Below, piece after piece: positions 20,586 to 31,152 of a stretch of DNA of 64,000 nucleotides. How positions within the stretch are numbered: the stretch's first letter is position 1; the number at the start of each line of letters is the position of its first letter. The DNA comes from Lactobacillus sp. ESL0701. GTDB lineage: Bacteria; Bacillota; Bacilli; Lactobacillales; Lactobacillaceae. The DNA lies in assembly GCF_029433445.1 (NCBI RefSeq), contig NZ_JAQTIC010000005.1:1-64000 (forward strand), written 5' to 3'. Position numbers and translations under genes: made by a program. The notes beneath the pieces were generated by a model. That model saw nothing but the letters and a program-made list of their open reading frames with translations. It was not told the DNA's origin and ran no database searches.

Positions 20586-20591
20586 TCTCTG

Positions 20592-20671
20592 AAATTGGTA
20601 TAATCCAATGACTTACTGATATATACCAATTTAAAAATAAAATTGTAAATTGGTCTAAATAAGTTTATACT
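20592..20671 (+). promoter_or_regulatory. murP promoter with inverted ATTGGTATA repeats (candidate MurR operator)
   Basis: AAATTGGTATA (20592-20602) and TATACCAATTT (20622-20632) are exact inverted repeats, and a third copy AAATTGGTCTA lies at 20647-20657. A promoter TTGTAA (20643-20648), 17 bp, TATACT (20666-20671) overlaps the third copy, so a bound repressor would block it. Confidence 0.6.
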
Positions 20672-20698
20672 GATTTTGATTTAATAGGGAGGCAAAAA

Positions 20699-22675
20699 AT
20701 GAGTTCAGATAAATATACCGAAATGGGTAAAGAAATTTATGCCCACATCGGTGGTATTGAAAATGTCGCAACTTTATATCATTGTATGACGCGAATTCGA
20801 ATTGCGATTAGAGATATGAATAAGGTTGATCTTGCGGGGCTAAAGAAGATAGATGGCGTGCTCGGCGTTGTCGAAAGTGAAACGCTGGAGATTGTTCTGG
20901 GACCGGGAGTTAACACTAAGGTCGCACAAAGTATGGTTGACGCAGCTGGAGTGAAAGAGAATGATCCCTTTCCTCAAGGCGCAACTTCTAGTAAAGTTAG
21001 TTCTTATGAGCAGGACAAAAACGATGTCATGGCTAAGGCTAATGAGGTTCATGCAGCCCATAAGGCGAGTCTGAAGAAAACCTGGTGGCGTGCCGCACTG
21101 CAACATATTTCGGCTATCTTTATTCCGTTAATTCCAGCATTTATCGGTGCGGGGTTGATTTCTGGTTTATCCGGAATTATGAAGAATATGCTGACGGCCA
21201 AGATGTTGCCGGTAAGCTGGACATTGGCAATTACCGTGTTAGGTGTTTTGTCTAGCGGTTTATTCACTTATTTAAATATCTTTGTTGGAATTAATGCTGC
21301 CAAAGAATTTGGCGCAACACCAGGTCTTGGTGGAATTATCGGTGGGATTGTAATGCTTCCGGGTATTATTCCGCCAGTAACAATTCCCAATATCTTTGAT
21401 AAACAGCCACTTGCTGCAGGACAAGGTGGGATTATCGGCGTCTTGCTGTCGGTGTGGCTATTATCTTATGTTGAAAAATACTTCCACCGCCACATTGCCG
21501 ATTCGGTTGATATTATCTTCACTCCGTTTTTGACATTGTTGATTATGGGTCTGTTTACCATTTTTATTACGATGCCAATTGCTGGTTGGATCTCTAACTC
21601 ATTAGTTGGTGGGATCAACTGGGTATTAAGAGTTGGCGGACCAATTGCTGGGTTCATTTTAGGATTGGTCTTCTTGCCAATGGTTATGCTGGGCTTGCAC
21701 CAAATCTTAACGCCAATTCACTTGCAAATGATTCAAAAGATGGGCTACACGCCACTGCTGCCAATTTTGGCAATGGCTGGCGGCGGTCAAGTTGGTGCTG
21801 CCATTGCTTTGTGGGTTAAATGCCGCAAGAACAAGCAGTTAACTAAATTAATCAAGGGTGCGTTGCCAGTTGGAATCTTGGGCGTTGGTGAGCCGTTAAT
21901 TTACGGTGTTTCACTTCCTCTTGGTCGACCATTTATTACTGCCTGCATCGGTGGTGGTATTGGCGGTGCTGTCTTAGGTGCCTTTGGTAATGTCGGCGCA
22001 ATTGCGATTGGGACTTCAGGTGTTGCCTTAATTCCGTTAATTGCCCACAACATGTGGTTGAAGTACGTGATTGGTCTTCTTGCTGCTTATCTTGGTGGTT
22101 TTATTGCTACTTACTTCTTCGGTGTTCCTAAGATCGCGATGGTTGCTAAAAATGAGGATGGTTCACTGGTTGAACCAGTTAAGGAAATGCCAGCTGCAAG
22201 TCAACCTCAGAGTGTGACGGTTAACTTTGTTAGTCCAGTAAGTGGTGAACTTGAAGAATTAACTGCTGTTAACGACGATGTTTTTTCACAAAAAATGGTC
22301 GGAGATGGCTATGCGGTTATTCCAGAAGACGGCAAGATTGTGGCACCAGTTGATGGCACAATTGTTACGGTAATGGCTACTAAACATGCGATTACAATGA
22401 CCACAACTAATGGCAATTTGGAAATCCTGTTACATTTTGGAATAGATACTGTGGACTTAAAGGGAGCTCCTTTTGAAATTAAAGTCAAAGAGGGACAAAC
22501 TGTTAAACGTGGGACTGTTTTAGCGCAAATGGATATTGCAGCAGTCAAGGAAGCTGATAAAGATCCCGTTGTGATGACGATTGTGACTAATATGGATCAT
22601 GTTAAACAAATGTCTGCTATTGTACCTGGCAAAGTTAACGCAGATCAAAATGTTATTACGGTAAAAACTAAGTAG
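20699..22675 (+). CDS. murP: PTS EIIBCA transporter, probable MurNAc/muropeptide permease
   Basis: A 658-residue PTS permease with three fused domains: EIIB (residues 1-90, phospho-cysteine Cys29 in LYHCMTRIR), a multi-helix EIIC (about 120-480) and a C-terminal glucose-type EIIA (about 505-650, with GDGYAVIPEDGKIVAPVDG and active His579 in LLHFGIDTV). It imports and phosphorylates a sugar. The murR and murQ neighbours and mupG nearby point to MurNAc or MurNAc-GlcNAc. Staphylococcal MurP lacks the EIIA part and borrows it from another protein, so this fusion makes the system self-contained. The ribosome site is GGGAGGC. Sequence alone cannot exclude another beta-glucoside-type sugar. Confidence 0.82.
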   Translation: MSSDKYTEMGKEIYAHIGGIENVATLYHCMTRIRIAIRDMNKVDLAGLKKIDGVLGVVESETLEIVLGPGVNTKVAQSMVDAAGVKENDPFPQGATSSKVSSYEQDKNDVMAKANEVHAAHKASLKKTWWRAALQHISAIFIPLIPAFIGAGLISGLSGIMKNMLTAKMLPVSWTLAITVLGVLSSGLFTYLNIFVGINAAKEFGATPGLGGIIGGIVMLPGIIPPVTIPNIFDKQPLAAGQGGIIGVLLSVWLLSYVEKYFHRHIADSVDIIFTPFLTLLIMGLFTIFITMPIAGWISNSLVGGINWVLRVGGPIAGFILGLVFLPMVMLGLHQILTPIHLQMIQKMGYTPLLPILAMAGGGQVGAAIALWVKCRKNKQLTKLIKGALPVGILGVGEPLIYGVSLPLGRPFITACIGGGIGGAVLGAFGNVGAIAIGTSGVALIPLIAHNMWLKYVIGLLAAYLGGFIATYFFGVPKIAMVAKNEDGSLVEPVKEMPAASQPQSVTVNFVSPVSGELEELTAVNDDVFSQKMVGDGYAVIPEDGKIVAPVDGTIVTVMATKHAITMTTTNGNLEILLHFGIDTVDLKGAPFEIKVKEGQTVKRGTVLAQMDIAAVKEADKDPVVMTIVTNMDHVKQMSAIVPGKVNADQNVITVKTK

Positions 22676-22681
22676 GTAATT

Positions 22682-23578
22682 ATGGAAATCAAGAATCTGG
22701 TAACCGAGACACGTAATCCTGCAACAATGCATATTGATACAATGTCAACTATTGAAATGGTTAAGACAATCAATGGTGAAGACCAAAAGGTTGCTAAAGC
22801 AGTAGGTACTCAAGTTGAACCGATTGCTAAGGCAATTGATGAGGCAGCTAAACGTTATCAGCGTGGTGGTCGCTTAGTCTACGTTGGTGCAGGGACTAGC
22901 GGCCGGCTTGGCGTTTTAGATGCTGCTGAATTAGTGCCGACTTATGGTATTAAGCCTGAGAGAGCTGTTGGCTTAATTGCTGGTGGTCAAGAAGCAATGT
23001 ATCACGCTGTTGAGGGAGCTGAAGATTCAGCTGAACTGGGCAAGCAAGATTTGCAGCAGCTGAATTTAACTGCAACTGATACAGTTATTGGCTTAGCGGC
23101 TAGCGGTAGAACACCGTACGTGGTTGGCTGTTTAGATTATGCTAAAGAAGTTGGTGCTCTTGGAGTTGCGATTGCTTGTGTTCCTGATTCCGTGATTGGT
23201 CACCATGCTGACATTGTCATTGAGACAGTTGTTGGTCCCGAGGTTATCACTGGATCAACGCGAATGAAGTCTGGGACAGCGCAAAAGATGATTTTGAACA
23301 TGCTGTCAACTGGTGTAATGATTCGGCAGGGAAAAGTTTACCAAAATGTCATGATTGACGTGCAGCCGACTAATTCTAAGCTGGTCGATCGTGCGTGCCG
23401 GATTATTAATGTTACTACTGGTGCTTCAGCTGCTGAAGCGTTGGCGACTTTAAAGAAAACAGATAATAATGTCTCTTTAGCGATTGTCATGATTAAGACA
23501 GGAACTGATAAGGTTGAGGCTGCTGAATTATTAGCCGCGCATCATGGCAATGTTGGTCAAGTTTTACAAAACAAATAA
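22682..23578 (+). CDS. murQ: N-acetylmuramic acid 6-phosphate etherase
   Basis: A 298-residue etherase that removes the lactyl group from MurNAc-6-P, giving GlcNAc-6-P and D-lactate. The signature start LVTETRNPATMHIDTMST is present. The SIS core contains YVGAGTSGRLGVLDAAELVPT (near residue 66) and GLAASGRTPYV near 138. The TGSTRMKSGTAQKMILNM block near 190 is diagnostic of MurQ. It follows murP by 6 bp and ends the operon at a hairpin terminator. It makes wall-derived sugar usable in aminosugar metabolism. Confidence 0.97.
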   Translation: MEIKNLVTETRNPATMHIDTMSTIEMVKTINGEDQKVAKAVGTQVEPIAKAIDEAAKRYQRGGRLVYVGAGTSGRLGVLDAAELVPTYGIKPERAVGLIAGGQEAMYHAVEGAEDSAELGKQDLQQLNLTATDTVIGLAASGRTPYVVGCLDYAKEVGALGVAIACVPDSVIGHHADIVIETVVGPEVITGSTRMKSGTAQKMILNMLSTGVMIRQGKVYQNVMIDVQPTNSKLVDRACRIINVTTGASAAEALATLKKTDNNVSLAIVMIKTGTDKVEAAELLAAHHGNVGQVLQNK

Positions 23579-23580
23579 TA

Positions 23581-23618
23581 AAAAAGTTTTATCTTTCAAT
23601 TAAGGTAAAACTTTTTTT
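23581..23618 (+). terminator. Terminator after murQ
   Basis: AAAGTTTTA-CTT pairs with AAG-TAAAACTTT around a short loop, followed by seven T. Confidence 0.88.
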
Positions 23619-23800
23619 ATCGAATGCCGTGATTAACTAATATCTACAAAATGATAAGAATTTGCCAAATTAAGCGCTATTCTAATTTTAGAGACTTGAA
23701 TGTTGTGGATTAAAGTTGAATAATAAAGTATGGATAGTCACTTTTTCAGACAACTTTTGGTAAAATAATAAGTTGTTAGCATGTTTTTACGGAGGAAATT

Positions 23801-24769
23801 ATGTCTTATAAAGACAATATGATGTTGTTTGCCCTTAATTCGAATGTTCCACTTGCTGAAAAAATTGCTGAGCGCGTTGGTGTACCACTCAGTAAGTCAA
23901 GTGTTCAACGTTTTAGTGACGGTGAGATTCAAATTAATATTGATGAATCTGTTCGTGGCAAAGATGTTTATTTGATTCAATCAACGAGTGCGCCAGTCAA
24001 TGATAATTTGATGGAGCTGTTGATTATGATTGATGCCGTTCGCCGGGCTAGTGCACAGACGATTAATATCGTTATGCCTTATTACGGTTACGCACGTCAA
24101 GACCGTAAAACTCGTCCACGGGAACCAATTACAGCCAAGTTAGTTGCTGATATGCTGCAAGTAGCAGGAGCAACAAGAGTATTGTCGCTCGACCTACATG
24201 CACCACAAATTCAAGGCTTCTTTGATATCCCAGTTGATAACTTGATGGGTGCACCACTCTTAGCTGATTACTTCTTAAGCAATCACTTGGAGAAGGATGC
24301 AGTTGTTGTTTCACCTGACCACGGTGGTGTTACACGAGCACGAAAGTTAGCCGAATTTTTGGGTACGCCAATTGCAATTGTTGATAAACGGCGTCCACGT
24401 GCCAATGTTGCTGAAGTAATGAACATTATTGGTAACGTTAAAGGTAAGCGTGCAATCATCATTGATGATATGATTGATACTGCTGGAACTATTACCTTAG
24501 CAGCGCAAGCATTAATTGATGCTGGTGCAACTGAGGTTTACGCCAGTGCTACTCATGCCGTTTTATCAGGTCCAGCTATTAAACGGTTGAATGACTCACC
24601 AATTAAGAACTTAGTCTTGACTGATTCAATCAATCAACCAGTTGAAAAGAAGTTAGATAAGACATTATTAGTTTCAGTTGGACCATTGATGGGGGATGCT
24701 ATTAAGTGTATTCAACGTCATGAACCACTGAGTCCCTTGTTTAATACAAGATACCAAGAAAATAAATAA
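23801..24769 (+). CDS. prs: Ribose-phosphate pyrophosphokinase
   Basis: A 322-residue PRPP synthetase making phosphoribosyl pyrophosphate from ribose-5-phosphate and ATP for purine, pyrimidine and NAD synthesis. Visible signatures are [17 protein letters not shown], the metal site block [13 protein letters not shown] (near 132), the flexible-loop region KRRP and the PRPP motif [13 protein letters not shown] (near 222). Length fits class I Prs. TACGGAGG precedes the ATG, and a TAAAAT -10 candidate lies 30-40 bp further upstream. No PurBox was seen. A terminator follows. Confidence 0.97.
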   Translation: MSYKDNMMLFALNSNVPLAEKIAERVGVPLSKSSVQRFSDGEIQINIDESVRGKDVYLIQSTSAPVNDNLMELLIMIDAVRRASAQTINIVMPYYGYARQDRKTRPREPITAKLVADMLQVAGATRVLSLDLHAPQIQGFFDIPVDNLMGAPLLADYFLSNHLEKDAVVVSPDHGGVTRARKLAEFLGTPIAIVDKRRPRANVAEVMNIIGNVKGKRAIIIDDMIDTAGTITLAAQALIDAGATEVYASATHAVLSGPAIKRLNDSPIKNLVLTDSINQPVEKKLDKTLLVSVGPLMGDAIKCIQRHEPLSPLFNTRYQENK

Positions 24770-24776
24770 AATTAAA

Positions 24777-24811
24777 ACAGCCTGTTTGCAGTTAGCGTCA
24801 GGCTGTTTTTG
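24777..24811 (+). terminator. Terminator after prs
   Basis: ACAGCCTG (24777-24784) pairs with CAGGCTGT (24799-24806), followed by a T run. Confidence 0.9.
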
Positions 24812-24908
24812 CTTGTCTAAAATTTATCTTAGCTGCCTTAAAAACTTATTTTACTTATCTTAAATAGTAATTCATAATAATTGAATATAGTTCAAGGAGG
24901 CAGTGCTG

Positions 24909-25370
24909 ATGTCCTATGAGAATGTTGTAAATTACTTTAAGAAGTATCAACTGGAAAACCGCATTCATGTTTTTGAAGAGTCGACGGCAACTGTTGCTGA
25001 AGCAGCTGCTGTTTTAAATGTTGACCCTAATCAGATTGCTAAGACAATGGCTTTTACGCTTAAAACCGGACCAATCGTGGTCGTAACTGAGGGTGGTGCG
25101 CGAATTGCTAATGCCAAATATAAGGCTGTCTTTGGGCAAAAGGCGAAGATGATTAAGTTTGCTGAATTAGAGGAGGCAATCGGTCATCCAGCTGGTGGTG
25201 TTTGTCCGTTTGCGCTTAAGCCGGGAGTCAAAGTTTATCTTGATGAGAGTTTGAAAAAACATGACATAATATATCCGGCAGCTGGGTTACCTAATTCGGC
25301 AATTAAGTTGACGTTGACGGAACTAGAACAATACACGCAGCCATGTAAATGGGTGGATGTGACCAAATAA
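24909..25370 (+). CDS. YbaK/EbsC-family aminoacyl-tRNA deacylase
   Basis: A 153-residue YbaK/ProX-fold protein. Relatives hydrolyse mischarged Cys-tRNA(Pro) or related species. The sequence has the conserved Lys in AKTMAFTLK (near 43), the GxARIANAKYKA block and GHPAGGVCPFALK (near 95), which is typical of the YbaK branch. I start at ATG 24909, 8 nt after a perfect AAGGAGG; an in-frame GTG at 24903 lies inside the spacing. It is a single gene that converges on the HD protein across a shared terminator. The tRNA substrate is inferred from the family. Confidence 0.88.
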   Translation: MSYENVVNYFKKYQLENRIHVFEESTATVAEAAAVLNVDPNQIAKTMAFTLKTGPIVVVTEGGARIANAKYKAVFGQKAKMIKFAELEEAIGHPAGGVCPFALKPGVKVYLDESLKKHDIIYPAAGLPNSAIKLTLTELEQYTQPCKWVDVTK

Positions 25371-25374
25371 AAAA

Positions 25375-25393
25375 CTGAGCCATTAAGGCTCAG
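25375..25393. terminator. Bidirectional terminator between ybaK-like and HD genes
   Basis: CTGAGCC (25375-25381) pairs with GGCTCAG (25387-25393), with an A run before. It serves both convergent genes. Confidence 0.8.
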
Positions 25394-25404
25394 CTTTCAT
25401 CTTT

Positions 25405-26772
25405 CTATTCGGTAGTTCTTTTTGGGCGTCTTAAATAGCGCAATTCGCCATTCCTAATGTAACGCTGAAATTGTTCATATAAAGGATCAAAGATTTGTGG
25501 TTCATCACTAATTGATAGCATTGTTTTTGGGAAGAAGAAACGCTCGTCACCCTGAATAGTGCCGTTTAATGCGCGAACTAGCGGACTTAATTGTGATAAT
25601 TCAATAAGTTGACCGTCATCCTGCATAATTTCAATTTGACTGTTGGCGTTTTTGCCGGATGGCTTATAAGCATCATAGGGTTCATCAAACGCGGAATTGG
25701 TAGCTGTGTAATAAGTGGGGTCAAATCCAGCTTGCTTAATTAAGTCTTTTAATTTGGGCAGTAGATTTTTGGTTTCGTGATTAATGCGAACACTTGCTAA
25801 CGGTTTGCGGTAAAGGTAGCGGTTAGCAAGATCAGCTAAAATCGGGTCACCAGACTTGGTCCACATCGAGAAGTTGGTTTCCATTACGCCGTCATCTAAT
25901 TTTAAATAATCATCGAGTGTCCAACTGCCGGCTAAAAAACGGGCTAAACTAGGTGTTACTTGTAAATTACCTTGTTGATAAATCGTCTTAGCACGCTCGA
26001 GCAGATGCTGCAATAAAACTTCCATTGAGCGACCGACCCGGTGGAAGTAAACTTGCTGGTACATCTGATAGCGTGAGGCGATGTAATCTTCAACGGCATG
26101 CATCCCGCCCATAGTAAAGCAAATGCCATCTTGGTAAGGTCTAATTTCTTGTAAAATTCGTGATAAATCAAATTCGCCGTATGTGACACCGGTAAAGTAA
26201 GCATCCCGTTCGAGATAATCCATGCGGTCGGCATCTGCTTGACTGGAGATCATTTTTACTACTTGTGGGTTAGGGTAAGTCTTGGCAATGACACTGGCAA
26301 CTAGTTCTGGAAAGTTAGGCGCAACCTGCTTTAATACCTGATTGATTTCGGTATTAGAATCGGTAATAATCTTTTGACCTATCTTTTCGTGGTTAGTATT
26401 AAATAAGTGCTCAAAAGTATGCGAATAAGGTCCATGACCGATGTCGTGCAGCATCCCAGCACATTCTACTAGTAAGCGATTGTTATCGTCCCAGAGCCCG
26501 TCTCCTGGACGTTGAGTGGGGTACTTTTTAGCAAAAATGTCACAAATTCGTCTGGTTAATTCATAAACGCCTAAATTATGTTCAAAACGAGTATGAGTTG
26601 CTCCGGGGAAGACGAAAGCGGTTGGCCCCAGCTGCTTAATCCGCCGCATGCGCTGAAATTCTTTGGTTTTTAACAGGTCAAGAACAACCTGATCTTCAAT
26701 GTGGATATAACCGTGGACGGGGTCACGCAGTACCACTTCTTTGGCTAATTTTTTACTATTAAATTCTGCCAT
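25405..26772 (-). CDS. HD-domain phosphohydrolase (YwfO-like)
   Basis: A 455-residue HD-superfamily protein related to dNTP triphosphohydrolases and Bacillus YwfO. The metal-binding pattern is visible as HTRFEHNLGV (near residue 60), HDIGHGPYSHTFEHLF (near 110) and DADRMDYLERD (near 180). The opening VLRDPVHGYIHIEDQVV is typical of this subgroup. I start at ATG 26772 with GAGGA upstream; the longer frame would need a TTG. It converges with the YbaK-like gene and is divergent from the ywiB-like gene. Substrate preference cannot be read from the sequence. Confidence 0.88.
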   Translation of the reverse strand: MAEFNSKKLAKEVVLRDPVHGYIHIEDQVVLDLLKTKEFQRMRRIKQLGPTAFVFPGATHTRFEHNLGVYELTRRICDIFAKKYPTQRPGDGLWDDNNRLLVECAGMLHDIGHGPYSHTFEHLFNTNHEKIGQKIITDSNTEINQVLKQVAPNFPELVASVIAKTYPNPQVVKMISSQADADRMDYLERDAYFTGVTYGEFDLSRILQEIRPYQDGICFTMGGMHAVEDYIASRYQMYQQVYFHRVGRSMEVLLQHLLERAKTIYQQGNLQVTPSLARFLAGSWTLDDYLKLDDGVMETNFSMWTKSGDPILADLANRYLYRKPLASVRINHETKNLLPKLKDLIKQAGFDPTYYTATNSAFDEPYDAYKPSGKNANSQIEIMQDDGQLIELSQLSPLVRALNGTIQGDERFFFPKTMLSISDEPQIFDPLYEQFQRYIRNGELRYLRRPKRTTE

Positions 26773-26892
26773 TACAAAATTCCTCAAGCTTGACTATTAA
26801 TTTTTGGGTAAATATCATTTAGAATAGTTTTAACTAACTAAATTATAGCAAAAATTAGGCGATGTTTTAAGAATAGATGGGGTTTTAGCAGG

Positions 26893-27297
26893 ATGGCTAA
26901 AGTAGCGGTGACGTTTACAAGTACAATTAGGCAGGAGCAAGAGACAGAATCATTTACCAAAAAAGCAGTGGGTGAACTAAGACAAGATGGTGCAGTAACC
27001 CGGGTTTCTTATCTTGAAGATGACAAGATTCCGGTTAAAATCTTGATTAAGACTGGCGACGTGATTATTCGCCGCCAGCCTGACGAGCAAAATTATTCGC
27101 AGCTGCACTTTCGTTTGGGCGAGCAGCAAGCCTGCCGGTATGTTGCCGCGGGTTACCAGATGGATTTAACCAGTACCACCAACCAAATTAAATTTTTCTC
27201 TAAAAAAGACGGTTCCCGAGAACTTCGAATTGAATATGACCTCTTTAGTGGTCTATACTTAGTAGGTAATTATACTGTCACGTTGATTTTTACTTAA
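26893..27297 (+). CDS. YwiB-like beta-barrel protein (DUF1934)
   Basis: A 134-residue protein of the DUF1934/YwiB family, a small calycin-like beta-barrel of unknown biochemical role. The family pattern includes VSYLEDDKIPVKILIKTGDVIIRRQ in the middle and a repetitive strand-rich C-terminus (GLYLVGNYTVTLIFT). No signal peptide or membrane helix is present. The gene sits just upstream of rpoE-pyrG, a neighbourhood common in lactobacilli. The ribosome site AGGATG is weak. Confidence 0.75.
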   Translation: MAKVAVTFTSTIRQEQETESFTKKAVGELRQDGAVTRVSYLEDDKIPVKILIKTGDVIIRRQPDEQNYSQLHFRLGEQQACRYVAAGYQMDLTSTTNQIKFFSKKDGSRELRIEYDLFSGLYLVGNYTVTLIFT

Positions 27298-27343
27298 ACG
27301 CCTAGTAAAATAATAAAGATTGGTAAAAGAGAGGAATGCAATT

Positions 27344-27904
27344 GTGGGATTAAACGACTTTAAAGACAAAAATCGTAACGAACTATCAATGATTGAAGTT
27401 GCTCGCGCAATTTTAGAAGATAATAATAAGAGAATGGCTTTTGCCGATATAGTAAATGCCGTACAGAAGTTCTTAGGTGAAAGTGACGAAGAAATTCGTG
27501 AACGCTTGCCGCAATTTTATACGGATATGAACACTAATGGTGAATTCATCTCAATGGGTGAAAATGTTTGGGCATTAAGATCATGGTTCCCATACGAATC
27601 TGTTGATGAAGAGGTTAACCACCCAGAAGATGAGGATGAGGAAGATACTCGTTCACACCATAAAAAGGTTAATGCCTTCTTGGCTAGCGCAACTGGTAGT
27701 GATGATATTATTGACTACGATAACGATGATCCAGAAGACGAAGACTTAGATGCCACTGCCGCTGATGATACTGACGACTTTGGTGATGACGATGATGACT
27801 TTGGTGCTACCACTGATGACGATGAAGAAGAATTGCCAGATGGTATCGAAGGTCAATTATCAGAACTTGATGATGACGAAGATGAAGACGAGGAAGAAGA
27901 ATAA
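27344..27904 (+). CDS. rpoE: RNA polymerase delta subunit
   Basis: A 186-residue Gram-positive delta factor. The folded N-terminal HARE-like domain (residues 1-90, MIEVARAILEDNNKRMAFADIV) binds RNA polymerase. The tail from about 95 is almost entirely Asp/Glu and acts as a nucleic-acid mimic that promotes polymerase recycling. I use the GTG at 27344, preceded by AGAGAGGAA, since the longer frame needs a TTG with no ribosome site. pyrG follows, behind a strong promoter and attenuator that begin 5 bp after the rpoE stop. Confidence 0.94.
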   Translation: MGLNDFKDKNRNELSMIEVARAILEDNNKRMAFADIVNAVQKFLGESDEEIRERLPQFYTDMNTNGEFISMGENVWALRSWFPYESVDEEVNHPEDEDEEDTRSHHKKVNAFLASATGSDDIIDYDNDDPEDEDLDATAADDTDDFGDDDDDFGATTDDDEEELPDGIEGQLSELDDDEDEDEEEE

Positions 27905-27909
27905 TTTTC

Positions 27910-27948
27910 TTGACTTCTTTGGTCAAAATAGATAGTATTTTATTTGGG
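27910..27948 (+). promoter_or_regulatory. pyrG promoter with GGGC start (CTP-sensing initiation)
   Basis: TTGACT (27910-27915), 17-bp spacer, TAGTAT (27933-27938), then after 7 bp the initial sequence GGGCACC at 27946. A GGGC start at this position is the hallmark of the Bacillus pyrG promoter, where low CTP causes extra G residues to be added. Confidence 0.85.
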
Positions 27949-27966
27949 CACCTTATGTGCGTTTAT

Positions 27967-27991
27967 GCTCCCTTTGTTGGGAGCTTTTTTA
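27967..27991 (+). terminator. pyrG: pyrG leader attenuator
   Basis: GCTCCC (27967-27972) pairs with GGGAGC (27979-27984), followed by six T. The CTCCCTTT arm is complementary to a poly-G extended 5' end, as in the known pyrG attenuation mechanism. Confidence 0.88.
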
Positions 27992-28022
27992 TTTATTAAT
28001 TATTTTTCTGGATATTATTTAA

Positions 28023-29657
<1,635 letters not shown>

Positions 29658-29692
29658 TCGGTTTGAATAATACAAAAATCTGATTTTTGAAC

Positions 29693-29722
29693 AGAGAAGA
29701 CAGAGGTCTTCTCTTGTTTTTT
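29693..29722 (+). terminator. Terminator after pyrG
   Basis: AGAGAAGAC (29693-29701) pairs exactly with GTCTTCTCT (29706-29714), followed by a T-rich run. Confidence 0.9.
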
Positions 29723-29781
29723 CTGTAAAATTCCTTTAACATTATTATGATTAATCAAAATAGAAAAGGATTTTTTCGCCA

Positions 29782-31056
29782 ATGAAGCAAATGATAATTC
29801 ATGGTGGAAAGCCCCTACAGGGTGATGTCTGGATTGGTGGCGCCAAAAATTCAACGGTGGCACTGATTCCAGCATCGATTTTGTCGCGTACACCGGTAAC
29901 TTTGGAAGGTGTTCCAAGGATTGCTGACGTCGACAACTTAATGGATTTATTGAGTGAAATGGATGTTGTGAGTGATTTTCACGAAACAACATTGCACATT
30001 AACCCAGTAAACATTAAGATGAGCCCATTACCAAGCGGTAAGATCAAGAGCTTGCGCGCCTCATATTATTTTATGGGCGCGTTACTTGGTCGTTTTGGTA
30101 AGGCTGTTGTGGGCTTCCCGGGTGGGGATGACATTGGGCCGCGTCCCATCGACCAGCATATTAAGGGCTTTGAAGCCTTAGGCGCATGTGTAAAAAATGA
30201 AAATGATCAAATAACAATTAAGTCTCCTGAAAGTGGACTGCATGGTGCAACAATTCACCTGAAGATGCCATCAGTAGGGGCAACGATGAATATTATTATG
30301 GCTAGTGTGACTGCGCATGGTCAAACGGTAATTGATAATGCCGCTAAAGAACCTGAAATTATTGATTTAGCAACTTTTCTCAATAATATGGGGGCTATTA
30401 TTCGCGGTGCTGGGACAGACACAATTCGAATTGAAGGGGTCGAGCAATTGCGCGCGCAAACGCCGCATACAATTATTCCGGATCGAATTGAAGCTGGTAC
30501 CTATATATCACTGGCTGGCTGTCTAGGTAATGGTATTCGCATTCATAATATTATTGAGGAACACCTTGATTCATACCTGGCTAAGGTTGAAGAAATGGGT
30601 GTAGTCATCGATGCAGATGAAGATTCCCTATTTGTTTATCCAGCTGGTGAACTCAGAATGACGCAGATTAAGACGGCAGCTTATCCAGGATTTGCAACAG
30701 ACTTGCAGCAGCCGGTAACCCCGCTCTTATTAACAGCTAAAAACGGTGAAGGTGTTATTATCGATCGCATTTATCCAAAGCGAATTGGTCACATTGAGCA
30801 ATTGCGTAAGATGGGTGCTGATATTAAAGCCGAGGATGATATTATTTTAGTTCATCCAACCGAGCATTTGCATGGAGCAACAGTGGCTGCTGGCGAAATT
30901 CGTGCCGGCGCTTGTCTGATGATTGCTGGTTTAATGGCTGATGGAACAACTGTTATTAATAATGCGGGCAATATCTTACGTGGTTATGACCGTGTTCAAG
31001 AAAAACTTCGCTTGCTTGGTGCTGATGTCACCATTCAAGATGTACCAGAAAAATAA
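29782..31056 (+). CDS. murA: UDP-GlcNAc 1-carboxyvinyltransferase with Asp in place of active Cys
   Basis: A 424-residue MurA, catalysing the first committed step of peptidoglycan synthesis, transfer of enolpyruvate to UDP-GlcNAc. The conserved Lys lies in GGAKNS (residue 22). The active-site loop reads PGGDDIGPRPID, so the position equal to Cys115 of E. coli MurA is Asp116 (codon 30127-30129). Cys-to-Asp enzymes stay active and resist fosfomycin, which alkylates the cysteine. The C-terminal half keeps family motifs such as FATDLQQPVTPLL and HPTEHLHGA. No standard ribosome site stands out before the ATG. Firmicutes often have two MurA copies; only this one is in view. Confidence 0.93.
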   Translation: MKQMIIHGGKPLQGDVWIGGAKNSTVALIPASILSRTPVTLEGVPRIADVDNLMDLLSEMDVVSDFHETTLHINPVNIKMSPLPSGKIKSLRASYYFMGALLGRFGKAVVGFPGGDDIGPRPIDQHIKGFEALGACVKNENDQITIKSPESGLHGATIHLKMPSVGATMNIIMASVTAHGQTVIDNAAKEPEIIDLATFLNNMGAIIRGAGTDTIRIEGVEQLRAQTPHTIIPDRIEAGTYISLAGCLGNGIRIHNIIEEHLDSYLAKVEEMGVVIDADEDSLFVYPAGELRMTQIKTAAYPGFATDLQQPVTPLLLTAKNGEGVIIDRIYPKRIGHIEQLRKMGADIKAEDDIILVHPTEHLHGATVAAGEIRAGACLMIAGLMADGTTVINNAGNILRGYDRVQEKLRLLGADVTIQDVPEK

Positions 31057-31068
31057 GTTAATCAAAAG

Positions 31069-31099
31069 AGCTTGAAGCAATTTGCTTCAAGCTTTTTTG
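31069..31099 (+). terminator. Terminator after murA
   Basis: AGCTTGAAGC (31069-31078) pairs with GCTTCAAGCT (31084-31093), then T run. Confidence 0.92.
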
Positions 31100-31102
31100 T
31101 TC

Positions 31103-31134
31103 AAAAAAGCAGCAGAGTAATTACTCTGCTGCTT
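31103..31134 (-). terminator. Terminator after pepD (minus strand)
   Basis: The perfect palindrome AGCAGCAGAGTAA/TTACTCTGCTGCT (31108-31133) has an A run at its left edge that reads as T on the minus strand. Confidence 0.88.
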
Positions 31135-31152
31135 AGTTAAATTGTTAAATAA

